In this document: positions 1-7,982 of the stretch, piece by piece
Layout of the letters: each line of letters opens with the position of its first letter
Position numbering within the stretch: position 1 is the first letter of the stretch
Source of the DNA: Paralimibaculum aggregatum
GTDB taxonomy: Bacteria > Pseudomonadota > Alphaproteobacteria > Rhodobacterales > Rhodobacteraceae
DNA length: 39,198 bases
NCBI RefSeq assembly: GCF_030270585.1
Contig: NZ_BSYI01000051.1
Span: 1-39,198 of the forward strand
Reading direction: 5' to 3'
Translations under genes and position numbers: made by a program
The notes under the pieces: generated by a model
Database searches by the model: none
Told to the model about the DNA's origin: nothing
What the model saw: the letters and a program-made list of their open reading frames with translations, nothing else

Positions 1-2
1 GC

Positions 3-293
3 CACGGCGATGGCCGCTTCCCGAGGCTGTTCAGGCAGCTTGCAAAGGCTGACCTGCTCATCCTGGACGACCGGGGCCCCGACCGACTGACCGCGCCGCA
101 GCGCCGGGACCTCATGGAGATCGCCGAAGATCGCTATCAGGCCGGCTCCACGCGCATCACCAGCCAGCTCCCCGTCGGCGCCTGGCATGCCGTCATCGAC
201 GAGCCAACCTTCGCCGACGCCATCCTCGACCGCCTCATCCACAACGCCCACCGGCTCCCGCTCGACGGCCCGTCGCTGCGCAAGACCCGCGAT
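3..293 (+). pseudogene. IstB-like ATP-binding helper of IS21 transposition, C-terminal fragment
   Basis: The frame open from the window edge reads LLILDD, QRRDLMEI, ITSQLPV, WHAVI, ADAILDRLIHNAH and SLRK in the order found in the C-terminal half of IstB (DnaA/IstB AAA+ ATPase). LLILDD is the Walker B region. The Walker A half is outside the window. Homology ends near 293; the frame stays open by chance to 683, across the IS end and into the next gene, so the native stop seems lost. Together with the eroded terminal repeats this suggests a non-functional remnant. The family call is strong; inactivity is inference. Confidence 0.75.
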
Positions 294-460
294 GCCGGCA
301 ACCAGGAGGAGATCGAAGGACCACTCCAAACTCCCCGCCATGCGCGGCGCCGCGTCAGCGTGATGGAGCGCACGCAACGCCGCGCATGGCTCCCGCCGCG
401 CTTGCCGGCAACCGCCTCCGACGGGAACAGGAAAACACGCTCAGACGCGCGCGCTCAGAG

Positions 461-529
461 TGACCGGATACCCCGGAACGCCGGACCGGATGTCGTCAGA
501 ACGAGCAACCGGATGGCCCGGAATACGCA
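461..529 (+). repeat. Degenerate IS21 terminal repeats
   Basis: Three imperfect units share an accggat...ggaa(t)acg-like pattern: 461-480 (TGACCGGATACCCCGGAACG), 486-503 and 507-529, the last ending GGAATACGCA. Multiple subterminal repeats of this kind are the transposase binding sites of IS21 elements. The third unit lies inside the present 3' end of the fumarylacetoacetate-hydrolase-like gene. Confidence 0.6.
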
Positions 530-1401
530 TATTTATCGGTTGCTGTGCCGGCATTGCCGGTGCCTATGCGGTTCGCAAGTGTTCCAACGCCGGAAACCTC
601 GATCTCCAACATGTCGCCGTTCATCAGGAACCGTGGCGGTACGCGGCTGCCACCCGAACCTTCCGGCGACCCCATCGCGATGACATCGCCGGGCGCGATC
701 GGGGCGAGGTGCGAGACATAGGCAATGACCTTGGTGATCGAGAAGAACATTTCGGTCGCCGGCGCATGCTGCACGATCTGGCCGTTCAGACGCGTCGTCA
801 CGGTCATTGCTTCGGGCGCGCCGATCTCGTCAGCGGTCACCATCCACGGGCCGCACGCGCCGGATCCGGCAAAGTTCTTGCCGGCATGGACGGAATGCTT
901 CTGCCAGCCGCGCACCGAGCCGTCGTTGAAGGCGGTGTACCCGGCGATGTGTTCATGCGCCCGGTCTGCCGGGATGTGGCGGCCGGGCCTGCCGATGATG
1001 ACGGCGATCTCGCCTTCGTAGTCGAAGGTGGCGGCGGCCTCACCCGCCGGAATCTCCAGGCTCGCCCCGTGGCCGAGGATCGTGCCCGGCAGCTTGGCGA
1101 ACAGGATGATGTGCTCGGGCCGCCCGACATTGGCATCCAGCGGGTAGCGTTTGGGATAGTTGATCCCGACACAGGTGGTCCGTTCGGGATCCGGCACCGG
1201 CGGCAGGAACGTCACCGTGTCAATGCCGAGGGCAGGCTGGTTCCGACAGTGCTCGGCGAGCGCCGCAACGGACCCGGCTGCGAGCACCGACCGCAGCGAC
1301 GGAAACCGGGTCTTGAATGCCTCTTCGACGGGACGGAGGCTGTCGCCCTCGACCAGGCCGTACCAGGGGTCGTCCTTCCAGAGGAAACTCGCGATCTTCA
1401 T
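496..1401 (-). CDS. Fumarylacetoacetate hydrolase-fold protein, C-terminus altered by IS
   Basis: The 301-residue product belongs to the FAH superfamily (metal-dependent hydrolases, hydratases and decarboxylases of 2-oxo or acylpyruvate-type substrates). The N-terminal domain covers about residues 1-70. The catalytic domain has the metal ligands E129 and E131 (FDYEGEIAVIIG), then FND ending in D160, a GPWMVT stretch, TEMFFSI and PGDVIAMGSPEG near the C-terminus. The final residues (roughly AYSGPSGCSF) are encoded by the abutting IS21 end, so the native last residues and stop are gone; the core fold should be intact. It is the last gene of the minus-strand operon, 22 nt after the Ldh-type gene, with AAAGG upstream of ATG 1401. 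The substrate is unknown; a role in cleaving or decarboxylating a 2-oxo acid fits the neighbours. Confidence 0.85.
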   Translation of the reverse strand: MKIASFLWKDDPWYGLVEGDSLRPVEEAFKTRFPSLRSVLAAGSVAALAEHCRNQPALGIDTVTFLPPVPDPERTTCVGINYPKRYPLDANVGRPEHIILFAKLPGTILGHGASLEIPAGEAAATFDYEGEIAVIIGRPGRHIPADRAHEHIAGYTAFNDGSVRGWQKHSVHAGKNFAGSGACGPWMVTADEIGAPEAMTVTTRLNGQIVQHAPATEMFFSITKVIAYVSHLAPIAPGDVIAMGSPEGSGGSRVPPRFLMNGDMLEIEVSGVGTLANRIGTGNAGTATDKYAYSGPSGCSF

Positions 1402-1423
1402 GCCTCAGCCTTTCGCATGTTTG

Positions 1424-2467
1424 CTAGGCGACCCCGAGCGATCGCGCCAGTTCGGTGATCTGTGCCCATGTTGCCTCGGGTATCGCGATGGCGCCCTTCG
1501 CGGCGGCGCGATGCTCGCGCTCGCGCTCGCCGGGGATTTCCACCCTGTCGAAGCCTGGCGCGGGCGGGCAGGTTCGCAGCTCCTCGAGGATCTCTTCGGC
1601 GACGACGGTCAGACGGGATGCAGAGCGATAGCGCGCCGGGTCGATCGCGATCAGGAGCCAGTTGCATTCGACCGACACGGGGCCAAGCAGGGCCTCGCCG
1701 ATCAACTCGCCCATCAGCGCGAGAGCGAAGCCCTTGTGACCGCCCGAGGGCAGGATGGCGCCGCCGTCGAAATAGTCCTCGGGGTCGCGGGTCGGCCGCC
1801 CCTCCCGGTCGATCAGGCAGCCCTCCGGCAGCAGCGCCCCGGCGGAGCGGGCGGCATAGATCCAGCCCCCGGCGATCTTCGATGTGGCGAAGTCCAGAAC
1901 GACCGGCCCGTGCGCGCCTCCGGGGGCACCGATGCACCATGGATTGGTCGGCAGCATCGCCCGTGCACCGCCATGCGGAGCGACCTGCCGCCACTTCTGG
2001 CGATTTCCCCCACCCATGAGGAAGGTCAGGAAGCCGCTTTGCGCCGCATCGTCGGCAAAGGCCCCGTGGCGCCCGGTATGGCCGCAGTTGCGGATGGCAA
2101 TCGCGGCGATCCCCCTCTCCTGGGCTAGTCGGCAGCCTTCGTCGAAGGCGAGCCGCATCGCCGGAATGCCGATCCCGCCCCCGCCGTCGACCTCATGCGC
2201 GCCCAGTTCCGTCTCGCGGCAGACCGGCGCGACCCCGGCGGTCAGATCGCCCTCGCGGATCTGGGCGGCATATTGCAGAACCCGCATCACGCCATGGCTC
2301 TCCATGCCGCACAGGCTGGTGTCCGCCAGATGTTCGCCAACCTGGCGCGCCACGTCCGCGCTCGCGCCCAGCGCCCGGAAGATCGCCTCGACCCGGGCCG
2401 CGGCCTCGGTGGCCATGATCGTGACGCGCGGGCCCCTGAGTTCGAGTTTCGATCGCGTTCCGGTCAC
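1424..2467 (-). CDS. Ldh_2-family (malate/L-lactate/sulfolactate-type) NAD(P)-dependent dehydrogenase
   Basis: This 347-residue protein is of the Ldh_2 family, unrelated in fold to classical LDH/MDH and acting on 2-hydroxy acids. Family blocks visible are SHGVMRVLQY near the N-terminus, a GIGIPAM segment, RNCGHTGRHG (the catalytic histidine region), MLPTNPWCIGAPG, VLDFATSKIAGGWI and GGHKGFALALM. The GTG start at 2467 is chosen because AAAGGTG precedes it; an upstream ATG at 2536 would add 23 residues running through the end of the decayed upstream gene. It lies between the decarboxylase remnant and the FAH-fold gene, suggesting reversible oxidation of a 2-hydroxy acid to a 2-oxo acid in the same pathway. 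Which member reaction it catalyses cannot be decided from sequence. Confidence 0.88.
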   Translation of the reverse strand: MTGTRSKLELRGPRVTIMATEAAARVEAIFRALGASADVARQVGEHLADTSLCGMESHGVMRVLQYAAQIREGDLTAGVAPVCRETELGAHEVDGGGGIGIPAMRLAFDEGCRLAQERGIAAIAIRNCGHTGRHGAFADDAAQSGFLTFLMGGGNRQKWRQVAPHGGARAMLPTNPWCIGAPGGAHGPVVLDFATSKIAGGWIYAARSAGALLPEGCLIDREGRPTRDPEDYFDGGAILPSGGHKGFALALMGELIGEALLGPVSVECNWLLIAIDPARYRSASRLTVVAEEILEELRTCPPAPGFDRVEIPGEREREHRAAAKGAIAIPEATWAQITELARSLGVA

Positions 2468-2516
2468 GGCAGCACCTTTGAGACATTTCCACGCGCGCCT
2501 GCCGGAGCGGCCACTG

Positions 2517-3537
2517 TCAGCCCGACCATTCGACAATAGCCGTGGTCGGACAGGCGACGTCGAACGCCGGCGGAAACGCTTCTACGGAAGCCCGTTGCGC
2601 CATCCACTCGGGTCCCGTGGCGAAGGCAGGCCCCGGCCGGTGCGGCGATGTCCGGTCCGATCCCTTCGACCCCGACGCGGAAAGTGTCCCGATTGCGCAG
2701 ATCTCCGCGGATCCGGTTCGGGTTGCCATGTTCCGGGATGACGATGGGCATCGCCAGCCGCGCCTCGGCCACAGTCTCGAGCCTTGGCATGGGAACCCTC
2801 GAGCGGCTGTCCCCGGCCAGACCGGTGCGCGGTGCGCCCTGCGCCCTGGCCGCTACGGTGAGGCCGGACACTGCGCCGACGTTGACATCGCCGAACAGGA
2901 CCATCGGACGGAGCGAGGCCCGGTGCATCCGCGCCGCCTCGTAAGCCTCGTTGGGCGATGGAGCATGACGGTGTGGCAGGGTAACGGGTTCCCGGTTCTC
3001 TTCCACGATCCCGACTTGAACGCCGTGCCGCGGCGAGATGTGACACGGGCGCGGGCACTGGCTCGAAAGGATGGAACGGACGCGGGCGAGCAGTCCGAAA
3101 CCATCCGCTACCCGTCGTGCCGCTGCCGAACCGGCGCAGAGCGGTACGGTCATGCGCTCCTGTTCAGCGATCTCGGGGAGTAAACACCAGCTTCGGCCAA
3201 TGGATATCGCCTCTGGCCTAGTCGAGATCAGGAGCGTCGGCAGGTTGTGGGAATGGCACTGACCAAGCGCGGTCGCGCCGCGGCCCGAGATGACCACCGC
3301 CACACCGATCTTGCCTGCCGCCCGCGCCCGGCCCTCGACCGTGACACCCGCACCCTGTCCGTTGCGTGCCTGAACATGGGAGACCGCGCCGGCGTTTCGC
3401 TCGGCTGGCATCCCCGCGCAATGGCCGAGCGGGTGGAAACCGGGCGCGCCAGAGGCGGTCCTGGCGCCGTTTCCCGCAAGATGCCGCATCGGCGCTTCGC
3501 CGCAGGCCATGCCTTGTCCGGCGCTTTCCGCCTTCAT
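2517..3537 (-). pseudogene. Decayed ThDP-dependent decarboxylase / acetolactate-synthase-like enzyme
   Basis: An open frame runs from ATG 3537 with the N-terminal pattern of ThDP enzymes of the acetolactate synthase / 5-guanidino-2-oxopentanoate decarboxylase type: GEAPMRHLAGNG, GAPGFH, VVISGRGATALGQ, TLLIST, PEIAEQERMTVPL, ARVRSI, RPCHIS. About residue 240 it jumps to C-terminal pieces (PIVI, EHGNPNRIRGDL, GIGPDIAAPAG, HGTRVDGATGFRR). Roughly 200 residues are missing, including the GDG...N ThDP-binding motif, and the catalytic glutamate (usually in H-E-x-G-A-G) is glycine in NGQGAG. Near the 3' end the homology moves to another frame ending at 2517 (AIVEW). ATG 3537 overlaps the stop of the upstream gene (TGATG), so it was a true operon member. 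Almost certainly non-functional. Confidence 0.8.
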
Positions 3538-4466
3538 CAGCCCGGTCTTCCGAAATCCGCCTCGCGGGCGCGGATGACGGCGGTGAGCGTCTGGTTGTAG
3601 GGGGCCGCCAGCCCGTGCCGGGCTGCGACGACAGGCACCATGCCGTTGATCGCGTCGATTTCCGAGAGCTTGCCCGCCCGGTGATCCAGTGCCAGCGAGG
3701 GCCGCGCCTTGGGCATCGACTGCCCGAAGGCCAAGGCATAGGCGACAGGGTCGTCGAAGCTGAAGGCGATCCCCTCGGATCGCCCGGCATCATGGGCTTC
3801 GCGCGCGCAGCCTGCGGCGATGGCCCATAGGGCCGCGTCACCCATCACCTCGCCCAGGGTCCGGTCGAAGACCGCGCAGGGGGCCGAGAAGGTGACGTTG
3901 CAGATGAATTTTTCCCAGACCAGCTGGTTGATGTCGGGGAAGGCGCGCACGTTGAACCCCGCGCCGCGCCAGATATCTGCCAGTCGCTCCAGCCGGTCGG
4001 TCATGCCGCCGGCGATCTCGCCCACGCGGATCAGCTTCATGGCGTTGTGATGGGCGTGGCCCGGCCCCGTCATCGACGCGCCGAACCCGTCTGCGACCCC
4101 GAGCAGCACGTTGTCGGTGCCCACATGCGCGGCGATCCGTTCGGCGGCGCCGAGACCGTTCTGAATCGTCAGGATCAGCGCATCGCCTGCATAGGGCTGG
4201 ATCACCCGGGCCGCCTCGCCGACAGCGCTCGCCTTGGTGGCCAGCACGAACAGCTCTGCCCCCTCGGTCTCCGAGGCATCCGTGGTGGCGCGAATGCCCT
4301 GCACCAGGCGGTCGCCGCTCACCCCCGACAGCCGCAACCCTGCGCCGTTGATCGCCTCGACATGGTCCTGCCAGGGATCGACGGCGATGACCTCGTGGCC
4401 CGCCTCGGCAAAATGCGCCGCGTAGACGGACCCCATGGCCCCTGTGCCAATGACTGCGATCTTCAT
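3537..4466 (-). CDS. 2-dehydropantoate 2-reductase-like (PanE/ApbA family) oxidoreductase
   Basis: The 309-residue protein has an N-terminal Rossmann fold starting MKIAVIGTGAMGS (GxGxxG at residues 7-12), then LFVLATKA, ILTIQNGLG and NVLLGV, all PanE-family hallmarks, and the C-terminal helical domain with WEKFICNV carrying the conserved lysine. Family members reduce 2-oxo acids, classically ketopantoate, with NADPH. Here ATG 4466 overlaps the stop of the methyltransferase gene (ATGA) and its own stop overlaps the next start (TGATG). That catabolic-operon setting argues for reduction of a pathway-specific 2-oxo acid rather than pantothenate synthesis; this is inference. No defects are visible. 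Confidence 0.88.
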   Translation of the reverse strand: MKIAVIGTGAMGSVYAAHFAEAGHEVIAVDPWQDHVEAINGAGLRLSGVSGDRLVQGIRATTDASETEGAELFVLATKASAVGEAARVIQPYAGDALILTIQNGLGAAERIAAHVGTDNVLLGVADGFGASMTGPGHAHHNAMKLIRVGEIAGGMTDRLERLADIWRGAGFNVRAFPDINQLVWEKFICNVTFSAPCAVFDRTLGEVMGDAALWAIAAGCAREAHDAGRSEGIAFSFDDPVAYALAFGQSMPKARPSLALDHRAGKLSEIDAINGMVPVVAARHGLAAPYNQTLTAVIRAREADFGRPG

Positions 4467-6013
4467 GCCGGCCTCATTGCGTCTTCTGGGAGTCGGATAT
4501 CGAACTCGGCCCTGATCGCCGCCTCCGTTGCTGGCGGGATCGGCGCCGGGAAATGCGTCTCGAGGATCTCCCGGGCGCGCGCCCGGGCAGGTTGCCTGAT
4601 ATCCGGCGCGCCCGCCGCCTGCCATTCCTCGGGAGCGCGCCGGTCGGCGATCTGCGGGTAGAGGAAATCGCTCTGCATTCGCGCCAGGGTGTCGGCATGG
4701 CCGAGGAAATGCCCGGCGCCGCGCACCACCTCGCCGATCGCCTCCGCCGACAGCGTGGCCGCGTTGACCTCGATCGGTGCCATCGTGCGCAGGATCGCGC
4801 CCAGCATCTCGTTGTCGATGACATAGCTCTCGAACGAGCAGCCCATGAGCCCTGCCTGCATGCCACAGGCCTGGGTGATCATGTTGGCCCCGGTCTGCGC
4901 CGCGATGTTCACCGAGAGGCATTTCTCATAGCCGCTCTGGGCATCCGCGATCTTGCTGTCCGTCGCGCCTGCGATGGTCGAGTTTGGCAGGCCGTAGTGC
5001 TGCGCTATCTGGACGACGGCCGCAGTCAGAACCGCCTGTTCGCCGGCGCCGCCGGCCATGCCGCCGGTGCGCAGGTCCGTAACCATCGGCCGCGGCCCGA
5101 ATGTCACCTTCGCCGCCGGGTCGAGCGTCCAGGCAAAGACCACGCCAGCCAGCGTTTCGGCGATGGTCTGGGCGACGCACCCCGCGATGGTTACCGGGGA
5201 AGACGCGCCCATCTGGCCGAACGTGTTGACATGCGCGGGAATGCCGAGACGCACCGCCTCCGCCAGAACCGCGCAGGCATCTCCGGAAAACCGCAGCGGC
5301 GGCACCACATGATTGATGTTCAGCGACAGGAATGGCCGCTCGCGGAAGGCCGCCTCGGACCCGGCGATCAGGTGGCACATGCGGGCGATGGCACGGACAT
5401 GCGCGGCATCGTGAGCCGAGACGATCACGTGCTTCGTGGTCCCGGCGAGCGATGCGAAGGCCGTGTTGATGTCCAGAGCCTCGGGCTCCTCGACATCGCA
5501 GGCCACGACCGGGCGCGCGAAGAAGTGAATGTTCTCAAGCCGATCCACCAGCCGCGAGGCGTCGAAGAGGTCGCGGAGGGTGGACGGCCGGTAGGTGTCC
5601 GTCTCGAGATCGACAACCATTGGTGCGGCGCCGCCGGTGCCGACATAGACGCGGCTATGGGACAGGACCAGGTCATGGCCGGGGTCGCGCGCGGGCAGCA
5701 TCAGCGACCGCGGCAATTCCTCGATGGCCCGTTCGACCATTTCGGGCGGAAACGTCAGTCGCCCGTCGCCAGCCAGGCGCCCACCGGCCTCCAGAACACT
5801 CGCGGCAACAAGATCCGGCGCATCGGACATGCCGACGGTTGCCAGAATGTCGAGGGCCGCAGCATGGATCGCGTCGCGTTCGCTGCTGTCGAGCGGCGCG
5901 TATCGTCCGCCGCTGACCGCCGTCGAAGCCCGGACGGCCGGGGCGTCGTCGCGCGACCGTCGTCTCCGCCTTCCGGCTCTGGCGTCACTGTCGGCGATCT
6001 TGCTTTGCAACAC
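4463..6013 (-). CDS. MttB-family trimethylamine methyltransferase-like protein (non-pyrrolysine)
   Basis: The 516-residue product matches the MttB superfamily, TIM-barrel methyltransferases that move a methyl group from a quaternary or tertiary amine to a corrinoid protein. Visible are AALDILATVGM, a conserved GTGGAAPMVVD stretch, FFARPVVACDVEEPEALDINTA, TTKHVIVSAHDAAHV, FLSLNINHVVPPLRFSGDA, GQMGASSPVTIAG, FGPRPMVTDLRTG, and the C-terminal ILETHFPAPIP signature. No in-frame amber codon interrupts it, so it is of the non-pyrrolysine type known for betaine-like substrates. GTG 6013 is chosen for the GGGAG six bases upstream. It heads the operon and is divergent from the LysR gene. No corrinoid protein or partner methyltransferase is in the window, so the methyl acceptor is unknown. 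The N-terminus has a basic, low-complexity tail. Confidence 0.88.
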   Translation of the reverse strand: MLQSKIADSDARAGRRRRRSRDDAPAVRASTAVSGGRYAPLDSSERDAIHAAALDILATVGMSDAPDLVAASVLEAGGRLAGDGRLTFPPEMVERAIEELPRSLMLPARDPGHDLVLSHSRVYVGTGGAAPMVVDLETDTYRPSTLRDLFDASRLVDRLENIHFFARPVVACDVEEPEALDINTAFASLAGTTKHVIVSAHDAAHVRAIARMCHLIAGSEAAFRERPFLSLNINHVVPPLRFSGDACAVLAEAVRLGIPAHVNTFGQMGASSPVTIAGCVAQTIAETLAGVVFAWTLDPAAKVTFGPRPMVTDLRTGGMAGGAGEQAVLTAAVVQIAQHYGLPNSTIAGATDSKIADAQSGYEKCLSVNIAAQTGANMITQACGMQAGLMGCSFESYVIDNEMLGAILRTMAPIEVNAATLSAEAIGEVVRGAGHFLGHADTLARMQSDFLYPQIADRRAPEEWQAAGAPDIRQPARARAREILETHFPAPIPPATEAAIRAEFDIRLPEDAMRPA

Positions 6014-6084
6014 CTGGGCTCCCGATTTCGTCGCTCACCAGCGCCAGCCTTTGCCTTGAACCGGGAAGCCGACAAATGACTATT

Positions 6085-6107
6085 CGGGCCCGCATGGATT
6101 AAGTAAT
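6085..6107. promoter_or_regulatory. Candidate LysR-type operator in the mttB-like/lysR intergenic region
   Basis: The 120-bp divergent intergenic region holds a perfect CGGGCCCG palindrome (6085-6092) followed by an AT-rich perfect dyad ATTA-AG-TAAT (6098-6107), flanked farther out by ATGAC (6076-6080) and GTCAT. LysR-type regulators usually bind such AT-rich dyads between themselves and the divergent target operon. That this is the actual binding site is inference. Confidence 0.4.
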
Positions 6108-6133
6108 GTTGCGTCATATCGTGGAGAGCCGCA

Positions 6134-7048
6134 TTGAGCATACCGACCCGCCGACTGCCGCTGACCGCGCTACGCACCTTCGAAGCGGCAGCGCGGCGGC
6201 TGAGTTTCAAGGATGCCGCCGACGAGCTCTGCGTCAGCGCAACGACCGTTTCCAACCAGATCCGCCAGCTTGAACGCGACTGGGGCGTGCCGCTCTTCGT
6301 GCGCAAGACACGGGCCGTTGTCCTGACCGATGCCGGGCGCTCGCTTTCGGGTGTCCTGGCCAAGGCCTTCTCCGACATCCGCGAGGAGATCGACGCCCAT
6401 ATCCACACACCTGCCAAGACCGTCACGCTCGCCGTCGGGCCGATCTTCGGGGCGCGCTGGCTGATCCCGAGGCTCGGCAGGTTCCGGGCGCAGAATCCGA
6501 AGATCGAGCTGATCCTCCAGCACGGGCCTCGCATCACCGGTATCGAGACGATGCCAACGCCGGTCGCGATCGACTGGGGGACCGGCAGCTGGACGGGCAT
6601 GGAGGCGCGCCTGCTGTTCCGCATCGTCTATGCGCCGATGGCGGCACCTGCGCTCATCGGCCGGCTCGGCGGCCTGGACACGCCCGTCGATCTCGCGCGC
6701 TATCCGGTCATTCACCAGCATGATCGCGGTGAATGGCAGGCATGGCTGAAGCTAGCCGGGGTTCAGGGATTGAAGTTCCAGGAAGAGACGATCGTCACCG
6801 ACAGCAACGTCGTGGCGCAGGCGGCGCTGGATGGTCAGGCGGTCGCGTTGGGCGTCTTCCCGTTCATGCAGGCCGATGTCGATGCGGGTCGCCTGATCCG
6901 GCCTTTCGCCACCGATCTGCATCCGGAACGGGCATATCACATCCTGACCCGTCCGAATGCGAGGCAGACCCCGGAGATCCGGGCCGTCTGCGACTGGATC
7001 GAGGCGGAAGCGGCGGCGATGACAGTCAGGCCGGTGGCAGGGGAGTGA
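6134..7048 (+). CDS. LysR family transcriptional regulator, GcvA-like
   Basis: The 304-residue protein has an N-terminal winged helix-turn-helix (about residues 7-66: LTALRTFEAAARRLSFKDAA, CVSATTVSNQIRQLE, LFVRKTRAVVLTDAG) and a periplasmic-binding-protein-like effector domain typical of the GcvA subgroup (WLIPRLGRF, IDWGTGSW). The start is TTG 6134, supported by GGAGAG just upstream; no better ATG precedes the HTH. It is divergent from the MttB-like operon and is the obvious candidate regulator of it. Its last 23 bp overlap the convergent end of the peptidase E gene. The effector is unknown. Confidence 0.9.
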   Translation: MSIPTRRLPLTALRTFEAAARRLSFKDAADELCVSATTVSNQIRQLERDWGVPLFVRKTRAVVLTDAGRSLSGVLAKAFSDIREEIDAHIHTPAKTVTLAVGPIFGARWLIPRLGRFRAQNPKIELILQHGPRITGIETMPTPVAIDWGTGSWTGMEARLLFRIVYAPMAAPALIGRLGGLDTPVDLARYPVIHQHDRGEWQAWLKLAGVQGLKFQEETIVTDSNVVAQAALDGQAVALGVFPFMQADVDAGRLIRPFATDLHPERAYHILTRPNARQTPEIRAVCDWIEAEAAAMTVRPVAGE

Positions 7049-7715
7049 GCTGCGCCCCATTTCCCGTCCGTTCCGCGCGCCAGACGCCCGATCCGGGGCG
7101 GACCACGATCGCCGATGCTGCGCCGTTCGCGGCCAGAGCGAGCCCGGCGCCATCGCCGATCGCGAAACCAGCGGAAATCTTCCCCTCGGCAATGTGCCGG
7201 CGATAGGCATCCGCCCTTGCCGGCTCCGTGGTGAAATGCGGGCAGCAACTGCCAGGGAACAGGCCCAGCCCGTCCAGGGGGCGATATCCGCTTCCCGCTC
7301 CGTCCCAGAGCGCCTGATCGAACCAGCAGACCGCGCCGGCGCTTACGCCGCTGACCACGACGCCGGCCCGGGCGGCTGCGCAGAGCACGGCATCGATGCC
7401 TGTCTCGTGCCAGCTTCGCAGCATGCGCTCGGTATGCCCGCCGCCGACATAGATCGCGTCAAGACCGCCCGCCCAGTTGGCCGCCTCGGCCGCGGTCGCC
7501 CGCATCGGCAGGTGCCGCACATCCGCGCCAAGGTTGCCGAAACGGTGCACGACCCGCGCAAGCCGCTCGGGATCGTCGGAGCTCGCGGTGCCGATATAGC
7601 CGATCCGCGGCACGGACCGAAGGCACGACATCAGGAACGTCTCGAGCTCCGGGTCGGCGCCATGTGTCACCCCGCCGCCGCCGAAGAGCACTGCCCGGAT
7701 CGTCGCTGAAGTCAT
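7026..7715 (-). CDS. Peptidase E / family S51 dipeptidase
   Basis: The 229-residue protein has the class-I glutamine-amidotransferase-like fold of peptidase S51, enzymes that hydrolyse Asp-X dipeptides (PepE) or related alpha-aspartyl and isopeptide bonds. The nucleophile serine is in GVSAGAVCWF, and the later PGSCCPHF and AIGDGAGLA blocks carry the expected His and acidic residues. The N-terminal LFGGGGVTHG and YVGGGHTERML glycine loops are also typical. ATG 7715 has AGGGA eight bases upstream. It is divergent from the ABC peptide-type importer operon at 7983, which suggests imported dipeptides are its substrate. Its 3' end overlaps the convergent LysR gene by 23 bp. No signal peptide, so cytoplasmic. 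Confidence 0.85.
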   Translation of the reverse strand: MTSATIRAVLFGGGGVTHGADPELETFLMSCLRSVPRIGYIGTASSDDPERLARVVHRFGNLGADVRHLPMRATAAEAANWAGGLDAIYVGGGHTERMLRSWHETGIDAVLCAAARAGVVVSGVSAGAVCWFDQALWDGAGSGYRPLDGLGLFPGSCCPHFTTEPARADAYRRHIAEGKISAGFAIGDGAGLALAANGAASAIVVRPGSGVWRAERTGNGAQLTPLPPA

Positions 7716-7898
7716 GTGGGTTTCCCTACCGCCGCGTCCCGGTGGATCATAGCATTTCAGAATGTTTGGGCCAGAGAGCGCGATCTGACCCCGCGTCGCG
7801 GCTTCGCGAAACCCTGCAACGGCCTCAGCATGAAGTTTTCTTTGTCTATCGCCCGGATTTTTGTCGCTTGTCAGAAATGGCCTGCGGTGCGGAGGCTT

Positions 7899-7934
7899 CT
7901 GGCAACCAGTTTGGCCGAACCGGTGGCCTGCCAG
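7899..7934. promoter_or_regulatory. Inverted repeats upstream of the ABC importer operon
   Basis: The 267-bp gap between peptidase E and the binding-protein gene contains CTGGCA (7899-7904) matched by TGCCAG (7929-7934), enclosing an imperfect palindrome at 7906-7923 whose 9-bp halves match at 7 positions. It could be an operator or a leader hairpin for the importer operon. No clear promoter hexamers were picked out in this gap. Function is inference. Confidence 0.3.
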
Positions 7935-7982
7935 GATGGCCGTCTGCCACGAACGCCGGTCGAAATCAGGGAGGAGAACTGA

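Larger units (their letters stand above)
1..529 (+). mobile_element. Right-hand part of a decayed IS21-family element
   Basis: The left edge runs through the 3' part of an istB-like helper gene and ends in a series of degenerate CCGGA-type repeats finishing at ACGCA (507-529). That layout (istB, short spacer, multiple imperfect terminal repeats) is typical of IS21 elements. The left part of the element, including istA, lies outside the window. The right edge is inferred to be near 529 because the neighbouring gene's recognisable homology stops there. Confidence 0.7.

Noticed and set aside
3537-4922. Longer 461-residue version of the PanE-like protein
   Set aside because: The first 152 codons are antisense-frame reading of the MttB-like gene; ATG 4466 with ATGA overlap starts exactly at the Rossmann motif.
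4463-6013. Pyrrolysine-type MttB
   Set aside because: No in-frame amber codon occurs and the frame is continuous.
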